Positions 7,838 to 16,000 of a DNA stretch of 45,285 nucleotides are shown piece after piece; position 1 is the first letter of the stretch, and each line of letters begins with the position of its first letter. Origin of the DNA: Metabacillus bambusae (GTDB taxonomy: Bacteria; Bacillota; Bacilli; Bacillales; Bacillaceae). The notes below the pieces were generated by a model, which saw only the letters and a program-made list of their open reading frames with translations, did not search any database and was not told where the DNA came from. The stretch spans positions 1 through 45,285 of the forward strand of contig NZ_JAGDEL010000037.1 in NCBI RefSeq assembly GCF_017497975.1, written 5' to 3'. Made by a program: the position numbers and the translations under genes.

Positions 7838-8869
7838 TCACTCAAATACTTTTGCGATTGTTTTCGTTTCGTTCGATTTAATTGCTGCAAGAATAACTGC
7901 TAATGATTTCATACCTTCTTCACCATTAATTAATGGCTCTGTGTTATCAACAATAGATGCCACAAAGTTATCAATCACATGTGTTGTGTTTTGACCGCCT
8001 TCAGCATTTGATTGAATTTTGCCAAGCTCATAGTTAACAACTTCACCATTAGTATATTGAACAACAAGTGAATATGCTGGGTTATCTTCTAAACGGATAA
8101 TTGCCTTTTCACCGTAAATAATTGTTGAATTATCTTCTTTTGCTGTATATGACCAGCTAGCAGCGAGTGTACCGATGATCCCGCTTTCTGTTTTTAATGC
8201 ACATACCGCAGTATCATCTACATCAGCAAAGTCCTTTGCAGTTGTTTCAATAAATGCACCAACCTCAACAATCTCTTCTCCAAGTAAATAGCGGAGTAAA
8301 TCTGTTTTATGGACACCTAAGTCACCCATTGCACCGATATATGCTTTTTCTTTTTCGAAGAACCAGCTTTCTTTCCCATCAATGCTCCAACCTTCTGGTC
8401 CAGGGTGTCCAAATGCTGTTCTGAAGCTATAAATTTTCCCAATTGTACCGCTTTCAATTAATTGACGAGCAAGCTGGTGTGAACGTACAAAACGTTGATT
8501 GTGAGCAATCATTAGTTTTTTACCACTTTTGTTCGCCGCTTCAATCATCGCATCTGCTTCTTCTTGAGAAGTAGCCATTGGCTTCTCACATAAAACATGG
8601 AGGCCATTATTTAACCCTTCAATTGAGATCGGCGCATGTAAATAGTTTGGTGTACACACACTTATGGCATCGACTTCTCCACTTTGTATTAGTTCTTTAT
8701 AGTCTGTAAATGCTTTTGCATTATATTTTTCAGCAACTTCCTTCACACGATCCTCAACAATATCACATACCGCAACTAGCTCAACCTCATTATTGAAAGC
8801 ATACTCAGGTAAATGACGATATTGCGCAATACTTCCACATCCAATAACACCGATTTTTAATTTAGCCAT
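7838..8869 (-). CDS. Gfo/Idh/MocA family NAD(P)-dependent sugar oxidoreductase (second copy)
   Basis: A 343-residue paralogue of the adjacent dehydrogenase. The Rossmann motif is IGVIGCGSIAQYRH, the signature CEKPMAT lies near residue 96, and the catalytic segment is MGDLGVHKTDL. A strong RBS GGGAGGAAAATAAA precedes the ATG. Two different Gfo/Idh enzymes in one operon suggest sequential or reciprocal redox steps, for example oxidation at C3 before, and reduction after, cleavage or epimerisation. A small hairpin (TGGAGC/GCTCCA, near 8899-8920) in the 99-base spacer from thuA may tune expression. Confidence 0.82.
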   Translation of the reverse strand: MAKLKIGVIGCGSIAQYRHLPEYAFNNEVELVAVCDIVEDRVKEVAEKYNAKAFTDYKELIQSGEVDAISVCTPNYLHAPISIEGLNNGLHVLCEKPMATSQEEADAMIEAANKSGKKLMIAHNQRFVRSHQLARQLIESGTIGKIYSFRTAFGHPGPEGWSIDGKESWFFEKEKAYIGAMGDLGVHKTDLLRYLLGEEIVEVGAFIETTAKDFADVDDTAVCALKTESGIIGTLAASWSYTAKEDNSTIIYGEKAIIRLEDNPAYSLVVQYTNGEVVNYELGKIQSNAEGGQNTTHVIDNFVASIVDNTEPLINGEEGMKSLAVILAAIKSNETKTIAKVFE

Positions 8870-8968
8870 TTTATTTTCCTCCCGTTTTTGTGGAGAGTAG
8901 ATGGAGCCCTTTGCTCCATTCCTCCCCTTCCATTTTCTATATAAATTTTAAAAATCCTGTTCAATTCT

Positions 8969-9691
8969 TTATTTTGCTGAAATTGTTTCTAATGGCTGTG
9001 CATTTCCATAAACAGGGCGTTTACGATCTGCTGGTTTTACATATTTCACCGCATTTTTGATTACCTGTTGTACTTGTTCATTGTGATAGGTTGGATATGT
9101 TTCATGACCTGGTCGGAAATAAAATATCTTACCGTTTCCACGTTTGAACGTACATCCACTACGGAAAATTTCTCCACCTTCAAACCAGCTAGTAAAAACC
9201 AACTCGTCTGGTGCTGGGATATCAAAGTGTTCTCCATACATTTCTTCTTTTTCAAGCTCAATGTATTCCCCAATACCTTCTGCAATTGGGTGACTTGGGT
9301 CAACAACCCATAGGCGTTCTTTTTCATCTGCTTCACGCCATTTTAAATCACAGCTTGTTCCCATTAACACTTTGAAGATTTTTGAAAAATGGCCTGAATG
9401 AAGAACAATAAGACCCATTCCCTCAAGTACGCGTTGCTGTACTTTTTTTACAATTTCATCTTGAACTTCATGGTGTGCAAGATGTCCCCACCAAACTAGT
9501 ACATCTGTATTTTGTAGCACTTCTTCTGTAAGTCCATGTTCTGGTTCATCAAGTGTAGCTGTTCTTACTTCAACGTTATCTGTCTGTAAAAATTCCGCAA
9601 TCGCTCCATGAATTCCGTTTGGATAAATCTCACTTACTACAGGATTTTTCTGTTCATGTCTATTTTCATTCCATACTGTTACTCTTGTCAT
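8969..9691 (-). CDS. ThuA-like trehalose/sugar-utilisation protein
   Basis: ThuA domain with a class I glutamine-amidotransferase-like fold, 240 residues from the preferred ATG. Visible signatures are [10 protein letters not shown] at the N terminus, [22 protein letters not shown] and the C-terminal [12 protein letters not shown]. ThuA of rhizobia works in 3-keto-disaccharide metabolism, and a close structural relative is known from Geobacillus. It is the first gene of the operon, directly downstream of a LacI-type regulator and an operator-like palindrome. ATG 9691 is chosen because AGGGTG lies 6 nt upstream; the GTG at 9700 would overlap that RBS. Confidence 0.8.
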   Translation of the reverse strand: MTRVTVWNENRHEQKNPVVSEIYPNGIHGAIAEFLQTDNVEVRTATLDEPEHGLTEEVLQNTDVLVWWGHLAHHEVQDEIVKKVQQRVLEGMGLIVLHSGHFSKIFKVLMGTSCDLKWREADEKERLWVVDPSHPIAEGIGEYIELEKEEMYGEHFDIPAPDELVFTSWFEGGEIFRSGCTFKRGNGKIFYFRPGHETYPTYHNEQVQQVIKNAVKYVKPADRKRPVYGNAQPLETISAK

Positions 9692-9740
9692 AGTTTTCAC
9701 CCTAATCTATTATTTTTATATATCGTGTTTACATTCATAA

Positions 9741-9754
9741 GTGAACCGGTTAAC
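9741..9754 (-). promoter_or_regulatory. Candidate LacI-family operator in the thuA promoter
   Basis: GTGAACCGGTTAAC is a near-perfect palindrome centred on CCGG and shares CGGTTAAC with the site in the regulator's own promoter. On the minus strand it overlaps a plausible -35 (TTCACT) placed 17 bases from TATATA, so bound repressor would block RNA polymerase. Confidence 0.6.
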
Positions 9755-9794
9755 AACTGATAATTTTACAACGTGATTAGATGAACTCACCTCC

Positions 9795-10820
9795 TTAAAT
9801 ATTTGTCGTAGAGTCTCGAACAACAAGTTCAACAGGCAGCATAATCTGTGTTGGTTGAATATCCTTATTTTCAATAGCATCAATTGCAGTTTCTGCTGAA
9901 ACCGCTCCTTTTCGAAAAACATCTTGACGTATGGTCGTTAAACTTGGCGATGAATATCTACTAATCATCAAGTCATCAAAACCGACAATCGAAATATCCT
10001 TTGGTATTCTTTTACCAAAATCATTAAGCGATTTCATTATTCCTAGTGCAGTAATATCTGATGACGTAAATATTGCCGTCATCTGTTGGTTTTTGGCAAT
10101 TTCTGTTCCTATTCTATAGCCATTTTCAAAAGAATTGGCTTTTCCTTCGATGATCATGCTTGATTTAAATTCAATATTTGCCTCAGACAATGCTCGTTTA
10201 TATCCTTGGAAGCGCTGTCCATCGACATTATTATCCAGTCTCCCATTCGGAACAAAACTAATATCCCTATGCCCTAATTCTATTAAATGCTTCGTTCCTA
10301 AATATCCTCCATGCTCGTCGTCTATTCGGATATTATGATAAAAATTTGCATATTTTTCAAACGAATCGACAAACACTAGAGGTGTGGATAGCGTTTTCAT
10401 TTCTTCATATACTTTAAGAGGAAACCTTCCAAATACAAGAAGTGCATCTAAATTTCGTTTCATAACCCAGTTTTTGCATTCCTCTGGCTTTGAGATACCA
10501 GAGATTAGAAAATCATAGCCGTTTTTACGACATACATATTCTACCCCGCTGAGCAGTTCACTAAAGTAGTGATTTTCTTTGAAAATTGGTGATAATGAAT
10601 CATTTACCAAGGGCATAATGACGCCTAGCATCTTTGACTTTCTTTTGGATAAGCTAATTGCAGTAAAATCAGGTTGATAGTTTAGCTCTTCTATAGCTAA
10701 AAGAACTCTTTCTTTTGTCTCTTCAGATACCTTATTTACTCCATTTAGCACATAGGATACTGTTGCAGATGAAACTCCAGCATGTTTTGCTACATCTCGT
10801 ATCGTTATTTTTTGGTTCAT
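9795..10820 (-). CDS. LacI-family transcriptional regulator of the sugar cassette
   Basis: The N-terminal helix-turn-helix (TIRDVAKHAGVSSATVSYVLNG) is followed by the hinge (about 45-60) and a periplasmic-binding-protein-like effector domain ending in VVRDST. With the start at 10820, supported by TGGAGG 6 nt upstream, the protein is 341 residues, the usual family length. The longer open frame to 10910 lies across its own promoter and is not coding. It is probably a repressor of itself and of the thuA operon, because similar palindromes lie in both promoters. The inducer is unknown. Confidence 0.88.
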   Translation of the reverse strand: MNQKITIRDVAKHAGVSSATVSYVLNGVNKVSEETKERVLLAIEELNYQPDFTAISLSKRKSKMLGVIMPLVNDSLSPIFKENHYFSELLSGVEYVCRKNGYDFLISGISKPEECKNWVMKRNLDALLVFGRFPLKVYEEMKTLSTPLVFVDSFEKYANFYHNIRIDDEHGGYLGTKHLIELGHRDISFVPNGRLDNNVDGQRFQGYKRALSEANIEFKSSMIIEGKANSFENGYRIGTEIAKNQQMTAIFTSSDITALGIMKSLNDFGKRIPKDISIVGFDDLMISRYSSPSLTTIRQDVFRKGAVSAETAIDAIENKDIQPTQIMLPVELVVRDSTTNI

Positions 10821-10830
10821 ATTGCCTCCA

Positions 10831-10886
10831 GTTAAGCGGTTAACTAACTTTAAGATGATTATATAATAGGCAGCATAGAAGTTCAA
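10831..10886 (-). promoter_or_regulatory. Promoter and operator of the LacI-type regulator gene
   Basis: On the minus strand TTGAAC (10886-10881), a 17-base spacer and TATAAT (10863-10858) form a near-consensus sigma-A promoter. The palindrome GTTAA-GCGG-TTAAC (10831-10844) sits at about the transcription start, between the -10 and the RBS, as expected for autorepression. Confidence 0.75.
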
Positions 10887-11008
10887 TAAATAATTTTTGA
10901 TTTCCATCAAATAAAAGAAATTGATTCATCTAGTTTACACCTATGAGAGTTTAGGCTACTCTATAAAGATACAATTCACAAAAGTAAAACAGGAAAAGAG
11001 GCAGATCA

Positions 11009-11203
11009 TTGAACGGTCAAGAACGAAAAAATATCTCAGCGGGAATACCTGTCAAAATTGTTTTAAAACAAAATCAAAGAACTGGTACTTTAACTGAGGG
11101 CATTGTAAAAGATATTCTTACTAATTCGAGTTTTCATCCTCATGGTATTAAGGTAAGGCTAGAAGATGGACAGGTTGGAAGGGTGAAGGAAATTTTAAAG
11201 TAG
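11009..11203 (+). CDS. ywbE: YwbE family protein
   Basis: A 64-residue protein closely matching the YwbE family (DUF2196): NGQERKNI, an N-terminal beta segment, and the conserved C-terminal HPHGIKVRLEDGQVGRV. Function is unknown; the fold looks like a small beta barrel that could bind nucleic acid or ribosomes. The start is TTG, with AAGAGG about 8 nt upstream. It is transcribed divergently from the LacI gene, with 188 bases between the two starts. In B. subtilis it neighbours ywbD. Confidence 0.85.
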   Translation: MNGQERKNISAGIPVKIVLKQNQRTGTLTEGIVKDILTNSSFHPHGIKVRLEDGQVGRVKEILK

Positions 11204-11378
11204 GAAGGATACTTTTTGCATTTTCTCCGCATTCCTTTTATGATGTTACAACTTCTACTTTCTGACATACTTATAGCTTTTGAACACCATACACAGCATT
11301 TGAATTCATCCTAAGCACCTCTCAGATATTAATCCATTTTACAACTTTGCACATCAATGAAAGGTTTTTATTGATATG

Positions 11379-11556
11379 CTCTGTTAAAGCTCACTGTTGA
11401 TTTTGGCACTTTGTTGATTGCAACGTATACGTGAGACTCCTGCTGGAGTGCGAGTCCAAGGGAGACTCACACAGGTGCAAAGCACCGAGGAGGCTCCCGA
11501 ACCGCCTGCAGAAAGCGAACGCCTGCAGCGGAAATCAACAACTAAGTTTAACAGAG
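11379..11556 (+). repeat. Full-length dispersed palindromic repeat (178 bp)
   Basis: The outer arms CTCTGTTAAA and TTTAACAGAG are perfect complements. Inside are TTGATT...AATCAA arms and a GC-rich core with GTGAGACTCCTGC, GTGCGAGTCC and GGAGGCTCCC. It is homologous to the copies at 4080-4199, 4218-4300 and 43030-43200. The surrounding gap (11204-11906) also holds a terminator and one small ORF. Confidence 0.75.
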
Positions 11557-11574
11557 ACTATTCATAAGAAACTA

Positions 11575-11612
11575 AAAAATCACACTCTAATTTTTAAAGA
11601 GTGTGATTTTTT
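11575..11612. terminator. Bidirectional terminator hairpin
   Basis: A perfect 14-bp stem (AAAAATCACACTCT with AGAGTGTGATTTTT) is followed by T on one strand and A on the other, so it could stop transcription from both sides. Confidence 0.8.
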
Positions 11613-11685
11613 CTATAGCATACCTTTTATAATAAAGCTAAAAATCGTTAAAGCCCTAATAGCGAATTTCTAATAAATGATTCCC

Positions 11686-11754
11686 TTAGTAAGTAAATGC
11701 AATTTTCACTGTTAAAACAATAAATGTTAGGAATCCTACCTTTGAATTTTTCAT
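11686..11754 (-). CDS. Possible 22-residue membrane peptide
   Basis: The ATG is preceded by AAAGGGG with an 8-nt spacer. The predicted peptide begins MKNSKVGFL, continues with a hydrophobic stretch TFIVLTV and ends KIAFTY. One short transmembrane-like segment with N-terminal lysines is typical of small Bacillus membrane peptides. I do not recognise it, and the short length means chance cannot be excluded. Confidence 0.35.
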   Translation of the reverse strand: MKNSKVGFLTFIVLTVKIAFTY

Positions 11755-11906
11755 TTTGACAGCCCCTTTACTTTTGATACTTTTACAATACAGCATCCAA
11801 AAGTACTTGTAAGCATTCACGTCAGGTTATGTAACATGTTTTTTTATCCAACCGCACTTCTTGTCTGATACCTATGTAATAAATACTGACATCAGCATTC
11901 TGTAGT

Positions 11907-12209
11907 TTACTTTTGACACTGCTGACAGTAAAAAGATTTTCGAGATGAAATTTCATCTTTTATAATCAGAGCTCCACAGCGATGACACGACTTCCCCTCC
12001 CTATCATAGACATGGCAATTATCTCTGTATTGACCTGTTAACTGATCACCATGATATAAAGGTACATCCATGTATCCTCCAAGCTTATTCCCTCTATCCA
12101 GAATCGATTTTATCCCATAATAAAGGTTTGCCTTTTCATCTTGATTAAGTACATTCGCTTGTCTTGTTGGCAATAATCTCGCTGAAGAATGAACTATTAT
12201 CTTTCTCAC
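11907..12209 (-). pseudogene. Truncated Fpg/Nei-type DNA glycosylase (C-terminal remnant)
   Basis: The 100 codons match only the C-terminal third of formamidopyrimidine/endonuclease VIII glycosylases: the helix-two-turn-helix region (ANLYYGIKSILDRG) and the zinc finger C-x2-C-x16-C-x2-C (SCHRCG ... YCQQCQK). The N-terminal half, with the catalytic Pro-Glu of the MPELPE motif, is missing, and nothing resembling it lies in the 300 bases upstream. The open GTG start has no good RBS. It is most likely a decayed remnant of a roughly 270-residue base-excision repair enzyme. Alternatively, the zinc-finger fragment could still be expressed as a DNA-binding peptide. Confidence 0.7.
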
Positions 12210-12285
12210 TCACTTTTTCAATGTATATACTCTATAAAAATGGTAATAATGTTTTTTATACTTAAGAGATTGTGAGGTTACTAAA

Positions 12286-12402
12286 ATGAAAAATATATTA
12301 CCTGTTACTTTTTTAGTGTTTTTTACACTTGTTGGATTTTGTTTGTATTTTCTTTATCAACTTAGTATATTTACTGTTAAAGTTATGGTTTTTGCCCTAT
12401 AG
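12286..12402 (+). CDS. Possible 38-residue single-pass membrane protein
   Basis: ATG follows GTGAGG with an 8-nt spacer. The predicted peptide starts MKNILPVTF, has a continuous hydrophobic span VFFTLVGFCLYFLY and ends VMVFAL. It sits alone on the plus strand between the Nei remnant and the EamA gene. I do not recognise the family. Good RBS placement and one clean transmembrane segment make it plausible, though short AT-rich ORFs can look like this by chance. The remaining bases of the 12210-12512 gap carry the EamA terminator. Confidence 0.4.
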   Translation: MKNILPVTFLVFFTLVGFCLYFLYQLSIFTVKVMVFAL

Positions 12403-12473
12403 AGATTTACAAGCATATGGCTAGAATCAATATCTAGTTAGAACATCGGGATTATGCAACTAGTGATTAACGA

Positions 12474-12512
12474 ATGAAGGGAAGCAGCATTCAAATGCCG
12501 CTTCCCTTCATT
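12474..12512 (-). terminator. Terminator-like hairpin after the EamA gene
   Basis: A long inverted repeat (GAATGAAGGGAAGC with GCTTCCCTTCATTC) lies directly after the stop codon. The T-run is weak, so termination may be partial. Confidence 0.6.
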
Positions 12513-13424
12513 CTAGCCACTTACCTCTGTTGTAATTTGCTTTCTCTCCAACGCAATCCATGCAAGACCGAAAATGATGACAATGCCACCAATTAATTGT
12601 GTAATCAATATTTCTTCATTAAAAAAGAGTGCACCAGTTACCGCCGCTGCAGCAGGTACAAAATATCTGTAAAAATTTGATTTTGCTGCACCTACCTTAT
12701 TCATTGATAGATTCCAAATAACAAATGCTGCGACAGTACATAGTATGACGTTGTAGGCAATTGCCCCCCAAACACCTATTGTAAAATCATTCCACTGAAT
12801 GGTTTGCCACCCTCCCAAAGTTACTGGAAATAAGAGTAATGAACCAAATAATATATACCATGCCGATACACGTAAAGGTGAATACTTTTTCATTAAAGGC
12901 ATACATGCTAAATTAAACACTGCTCCTATTAAGCTAATCAACAGTGCAAGTATATTCCCCAACATATATTGAGAGCTAAAATCAAATCCATCCTTACCAC
13001 CTAAAATAATAAGAAACACCCCGATTAATGCTACAAATCCACCAATCGCTAATCTAGGTGTCATCACTTCCTTTGTAAAAAGTGGTGCAAAAAGAGCCGC
13101 AAAGATTGGCCATGGTGCAACATTTAATAATGAAGCGTTTGCAAGTGTCGTAAACTTTATTGAGTACATCACTAATATTTCTAAAACAGTTACCCCAAAG
13201 AAACCGATAATTGCCAACTTTAGCAGATCGCTTTTTTCTACTTTCACACTCCCCTCTATCCATTTCAATACTCCAAACAAAATCGGTAGCGCTAAACCAA
13301 ATCTAAGAAAAACAAACACCTCAGGAGAAAACACTTCCATTGCAAATCTAGATATTCCGAAATTAACACCCCAGATTATGGCCACGAGGATAAGGCCTAC
13401 ATAATAAAATTGAGTATTTTTCAC
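12513..13424 (-). CDS. EamA/DMT-family transporter
   Basis: Ten predicted transmembrane helices arranged as two EamA repeats (about 8-140 and 152-292) in 303 residues. The first helix carries the characteristic IIWGVNFGISRFAM, and the C-terminal repeat ends GGIVIIFGLAWIALE. Members export amino acids, purines or other metabolites; the substrate is unknown. The start is GTG with AGGATGG 6-7 nt upstream. A perfect 17-bp palindrome lies 36 bases upstream of the start and may control it. The YurR-like oxidase gene upstream is on the same strand but separated by 111 bases. Confidence 0.8.
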   Translation of the reverse strand: MKNTQFYYVGLILVAIIWGVNFGISRFAMEVFSPEVFVFLRFGLALPILFGVLKWIEGSVKVEKSDLLKLAIIGFFGVTVLEILVMYSIKFTTLANASLLNVAPWPIFAALFAPLFTKEVMTPRLAIGGFVALIGVFLIILGGKDGFDFSSQYMLGNILALLISLIGAVFNLACMPLMKKYSPLRVSAWYILFGSLLLFPVTLGGWQTIQWNDFTIGVWGAIAYNVILCTVAAFVIWNLSMNKVGAAKSNFYRYFVPAAAAVTGALFFNEEILITQLIGGIVIIFGLAWIALERKQITTEVSG

Positions 13425-13459
13425 ATTCGTCCATCCTATTCTATTAATCTAGCTGAATT

Positions 13460-13496
13460 TGAGTTAATTATAGCAATATTTGCTATAATTAACTCA
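13460..13496. promoter_or_regulatory. Perfect 17-bp inverted repeat in the EamA promoter region
   Basis: TGAGTTAATTATAGCAA and its exact complement TTGCTATAATTAACTCA are separated by TAT. The right arm contains TATAAT and the left ATTATA, so the palindrome holds a -10-like hexamer on both strands. It could be an operator or a transcript hairpin. Confidence 0.55.
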
Positions 13497-13535
13497 ATAT
13501 TTCAAAAAATAAGTGCCAGGCATATTTACCTAACA

Positions 13536-14654
13536 CTAATTTCCAAGAGATCCAGCTACATCATAGAGAGAAACATCAATCTCTGTCTTCTCCCTTAGTG
13601 CAAGTTTTGCAAGCTCTGATCCTAAATATGGACCACTTGTTAACCCCGAGGCACCTAAACCATTGGCCAATAAGAGCCCTTCGTAATTCGGTAAAGCACC
13701 TATGACAGGAAGGAAACCAGGAGTAAACGGCCGAAAACCTACTCTTGTTTCAAGCATCGTACAATTCGCTAAACCTGGTGCAACTGCTAAGGCCTTTCCA
13801 AAGATTTCATTTAGTCCACTAGCTGTTACTCTGTAGTCTAGTCCAACCTCATCCTCATGTGTTGCACCGACAACAACTCGACCATCTTCAAACGATAAAA
13901 TATATTGGTCATTTGGTGGCATTACAACTGGCCAATGACTCGTATCCATACCCTGAATTTCAAGGTGAACAATCTGCGCTTTCTGAGCGGTCACTAAAAA
14001 TTGGATACCTAGTGGCTCGATTAATTCCTTTGACCATGCTCCAGCAGTTACTATAACCTGGTCAGCCTTTAAAACCTTTTCATTCAGTTTGATTCCACTG
14101 ACGCGATGACCTTTATGTGTAAGGCTCGCATCCCCTTGGAGAAATTCAGCACCGTTTTTTATAGCAGCATTTACTAAAGCTTTACGGATAGCTCGTCCGT
14201 TTACACGTGCTCCTCCACTCACATGAACAGACCCATATTCCTCAGAAAGTGGAGGAAATAGCTTTTTTGTCTCAGCTGGCGATAATATCGTAATTTCACC
14301 AATCTCTGGTGCATCCTCACGTCGTTTTTGTGCACGTTCAGCCATCTTTTTTAGCTTTTCCTCATCCGTATGGAGGCTAATAGCACCAACACGCTTATAC
14401 CCTGTTTCTTTTTCACCATCTTCTTCTAATTGTTTAATCAATTCAGGATAATACCTTGCTCCACCCTTCACTAGCTGATACCATGCTTTATTGCGACGTT
14501 GTGAAAGCCATGGACAAACAATCCCTGCTGCTGCATCTGTAGCCTGACCTTGATCATGACGATCAACCAATGTAACATCAGCCCCTGCCTTTGCAAGGTG
14601 ATAAGCGGTAGATGCACCGAGAATCCCTGCCCCTACTACGATTAATTTTTTCAT
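13536..14654 (-). CDS. yurR: FAD-dependent amino-acid oxidase/dehydrogenase (DadA/YurR-like)
   Basis: DAO-superfamily flavoprotein of 372 residues, the same length as B. subtilis YurR. The N-terminal dinucleotide-binding motif is VVGAGILGASTAYHLA, followed by TLVDRHDQGQAT. The C-terminal FAD-contact region reads GFRPFTPGFLPVIG and NGLGASGLTSGPYLG. It probably oxidises a D- or N-substituted amino acid, passing electrons to oxygen or a quinone; the substrate is not determinable from sequence. It lies upstream of the EamA transporter on the same strand, so a link between amine oxidation and export is possible but unproven. Confidence 0.8.
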   Translation of the reverse strand: MKKLIVVGAGILGASTAYHLAKAGADVTLVDRHDQGQATDAAAGIVCPWLSQRRNKAWYQLVKGGARYYPELIKQLEEDGEKETGYKRVGAISLHTDEEKLKKMAERAQKRREDAPEIGEITILSPAETKKLFPPLSEEYGSVHVSGGARVNGRAIRKALVNAAIKNGAEFLQGDASLTHKGHRVSGIKLNEKVLKADQVIVTAGAWSKELIEPLGIQFLVTAQKAQIVHLEIQGMDTSHWPVVMPPNDQYILSFEDGRVVVGATHEDEVGLDYRVTASGLNEIFGKALAVAPGLANCTMLETRVGFRPFTPGFLPVIGALPNYEGLLLANGLGASGLTSGPYLGSELAKLALREKTEIDVSLYDVAGSLGN

Positions 14655-14888
14655 TTAAAACACCTTCATTTTATAATGTCATTTGTTTTAATTTTACAGT
14701 ACATTTATTCTGTACTCAATTTAGATCTTGGGTTTAGTGGAATGAGGGATAGATTCTCTGTTTTTGGTTTAGCTCACGTTGTATTAGGAGCCATTGACCT
14801 TGTTCAACATCGTCGTTAGACAGTAGGAGAATGACTTAAAAGGGTCTGACCCTTTGCTTGATGAGTCATACCTTTTTATAAAAAGTAA

Positions 14889-14918
14889 GAATCCTTGCCA
14901 TCGGGCAAGGATTCTTTA
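14889..14918. terminator. Terminator after the sugar-binding protein gene
   Basis: An 11-bp perfect stem GAATCCTTGCC/GGCAAGGATTC with a short loop is flanked by T-rich DNA on both sides. It lies 25 bases after the minus-strand gene ends. Confidence 0.75.
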
Positions 14919-14943
14919 ATTTTGCATTGTTACTTAAGGTATA

Positions 14944-15894
14944 TCACTTCAACAACTTATTAAGAAATTCCAGTCTACCTTCCGCATTCCCTTTAATAAT
15001 GATATCTACACCACTATCAATATTTTTCTCAACTTTTTCTCCCTCTGACACTTTTAATGCATTTTCAATACTTAAGTAACCCATATCATATGGATTTTGC
15101 GCTACCGTACCTGGTATTGTTCCTTCTTCAATTAATTCAAGCATTTCGGTAATTCCATCTGCTCCTGTAACCGGCATGTTAATCCCATGCTCTTTTATAA
15201 CATCTATAACCTCTAGTGCCATCACGTCATTTGAAGCCATCACACCTTTAATGTTAGGGTGATTCTTTAAAATTGTTGTCATTGCATTTCTAATTGGTTC
15301 AGAATCATTGGATAATTCAGTAACTTGTCCCGCAACTATAATCCCAGCATCTTCTAAAGTACGTTTAGCTCCCATCATTCGATCACCTGATACAGGGCTG
15401 GTTAGATCGCCACCAATAAGCGCCACTTCATCTCCAGGCTGGAGGTGGGATGCTAATAATGATCCTGCTTTTTCACCTAGTTCAAAGTTATTAGTACCAA
15501 CATAAGTTGTTTTTTGTGCCCACGGATCATCTGTATCTAACAGTAATACAGGAATGTTAATTTTTACAAATTTTTCTAATATTGGTATGGTCTCGGATGG
15601 TATAATTGGCGAAACAACTAATACATCTGGCTTTTCTTTAAGTACCTGTTCTAATATTTCGTTCTGTTCCTCAACTGTCCCGACTCGAGGTGCAAGTACT
15701 TTACCATCCATACCAAAGTCTTGAAACCCTTTATTAACCCCAGCATTAACAATTTCCCAATACTGAGAATTTAAATCCTTTAAAACAACGACTACTTTTG
15801 GCTTTTCGTCTGCAAATGATTTCGTGATAAATCCTATAATAATGGCAGAAAAGACAAAGACAATAAGCAAAAGTAATTTGCTTTTTTTTAACAC
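14944..15894 (-). CDS. Extracellular sugar-binding protein (RbsB-like), probable sensor input
   Basis: Residues 6-28 form a hydrophobic signal or anchor segment after MLKKSK, with no lipobox cysteine. The remainder is a type I periplasmic-binding-protein domain (Peripla_BP_4): VVVVLKDLNSQYW, DVLVVSPI, GVMASNDVMALEVI and TVAQNPYDMGYLS are typical of RbsB-type proteins. No ABC transporter permease or ATPase is nearby. It instead follows, on the same strand, genes for two histidine kinases and a CheR protein, so I infer that it presents a sugar ligand to the membrane kinase. The start is GTG with GGGGAGG upstream. Confidence 0.78.
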   Translation of the reverse strand: MLKKSKLLLLIVFVFSAIIIGFITKSFADEKPKVVVVLKDLNSQYWEIVNAGVNKGFQDFGMDGKVLAPRVGTVEEQNEILEQVLKEKPDVLVVSPIIPSETIPILEKFVKINIPVLLLDTDDPWAQKTTYVGTNNFELGEKAGSLLASHLQPGDEVALIGGDLTSPVSGDRMMGAKRTLEDAGIIVAGQVTELSNDSEPIRNAMTTILKNHPNIKGVMASNDVMALEVIDVIKEHGINMPVTGADGITEMLELIEEGTIPGTVAQNPYDMGYLSIENALKVSEGEKVEKNIDSGVDIIIKGNAEGRLEFLNKLLK

Positions 15895-16000
15895 AACATC
15901 CTCCCCTCTCTGTATAGATTCAAGTCGAAAGATAAGTAAGTCTAATAAATTTGCGAAGGTTCAGTCTATTCACCTTCTTACAACTACTCAATAAGTTATT

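Noticed and set aside
9061-9336. Antiparallel and same-strand open frames inside thuA
   Set aside because: Shadow frames of a clearly assigned gene.
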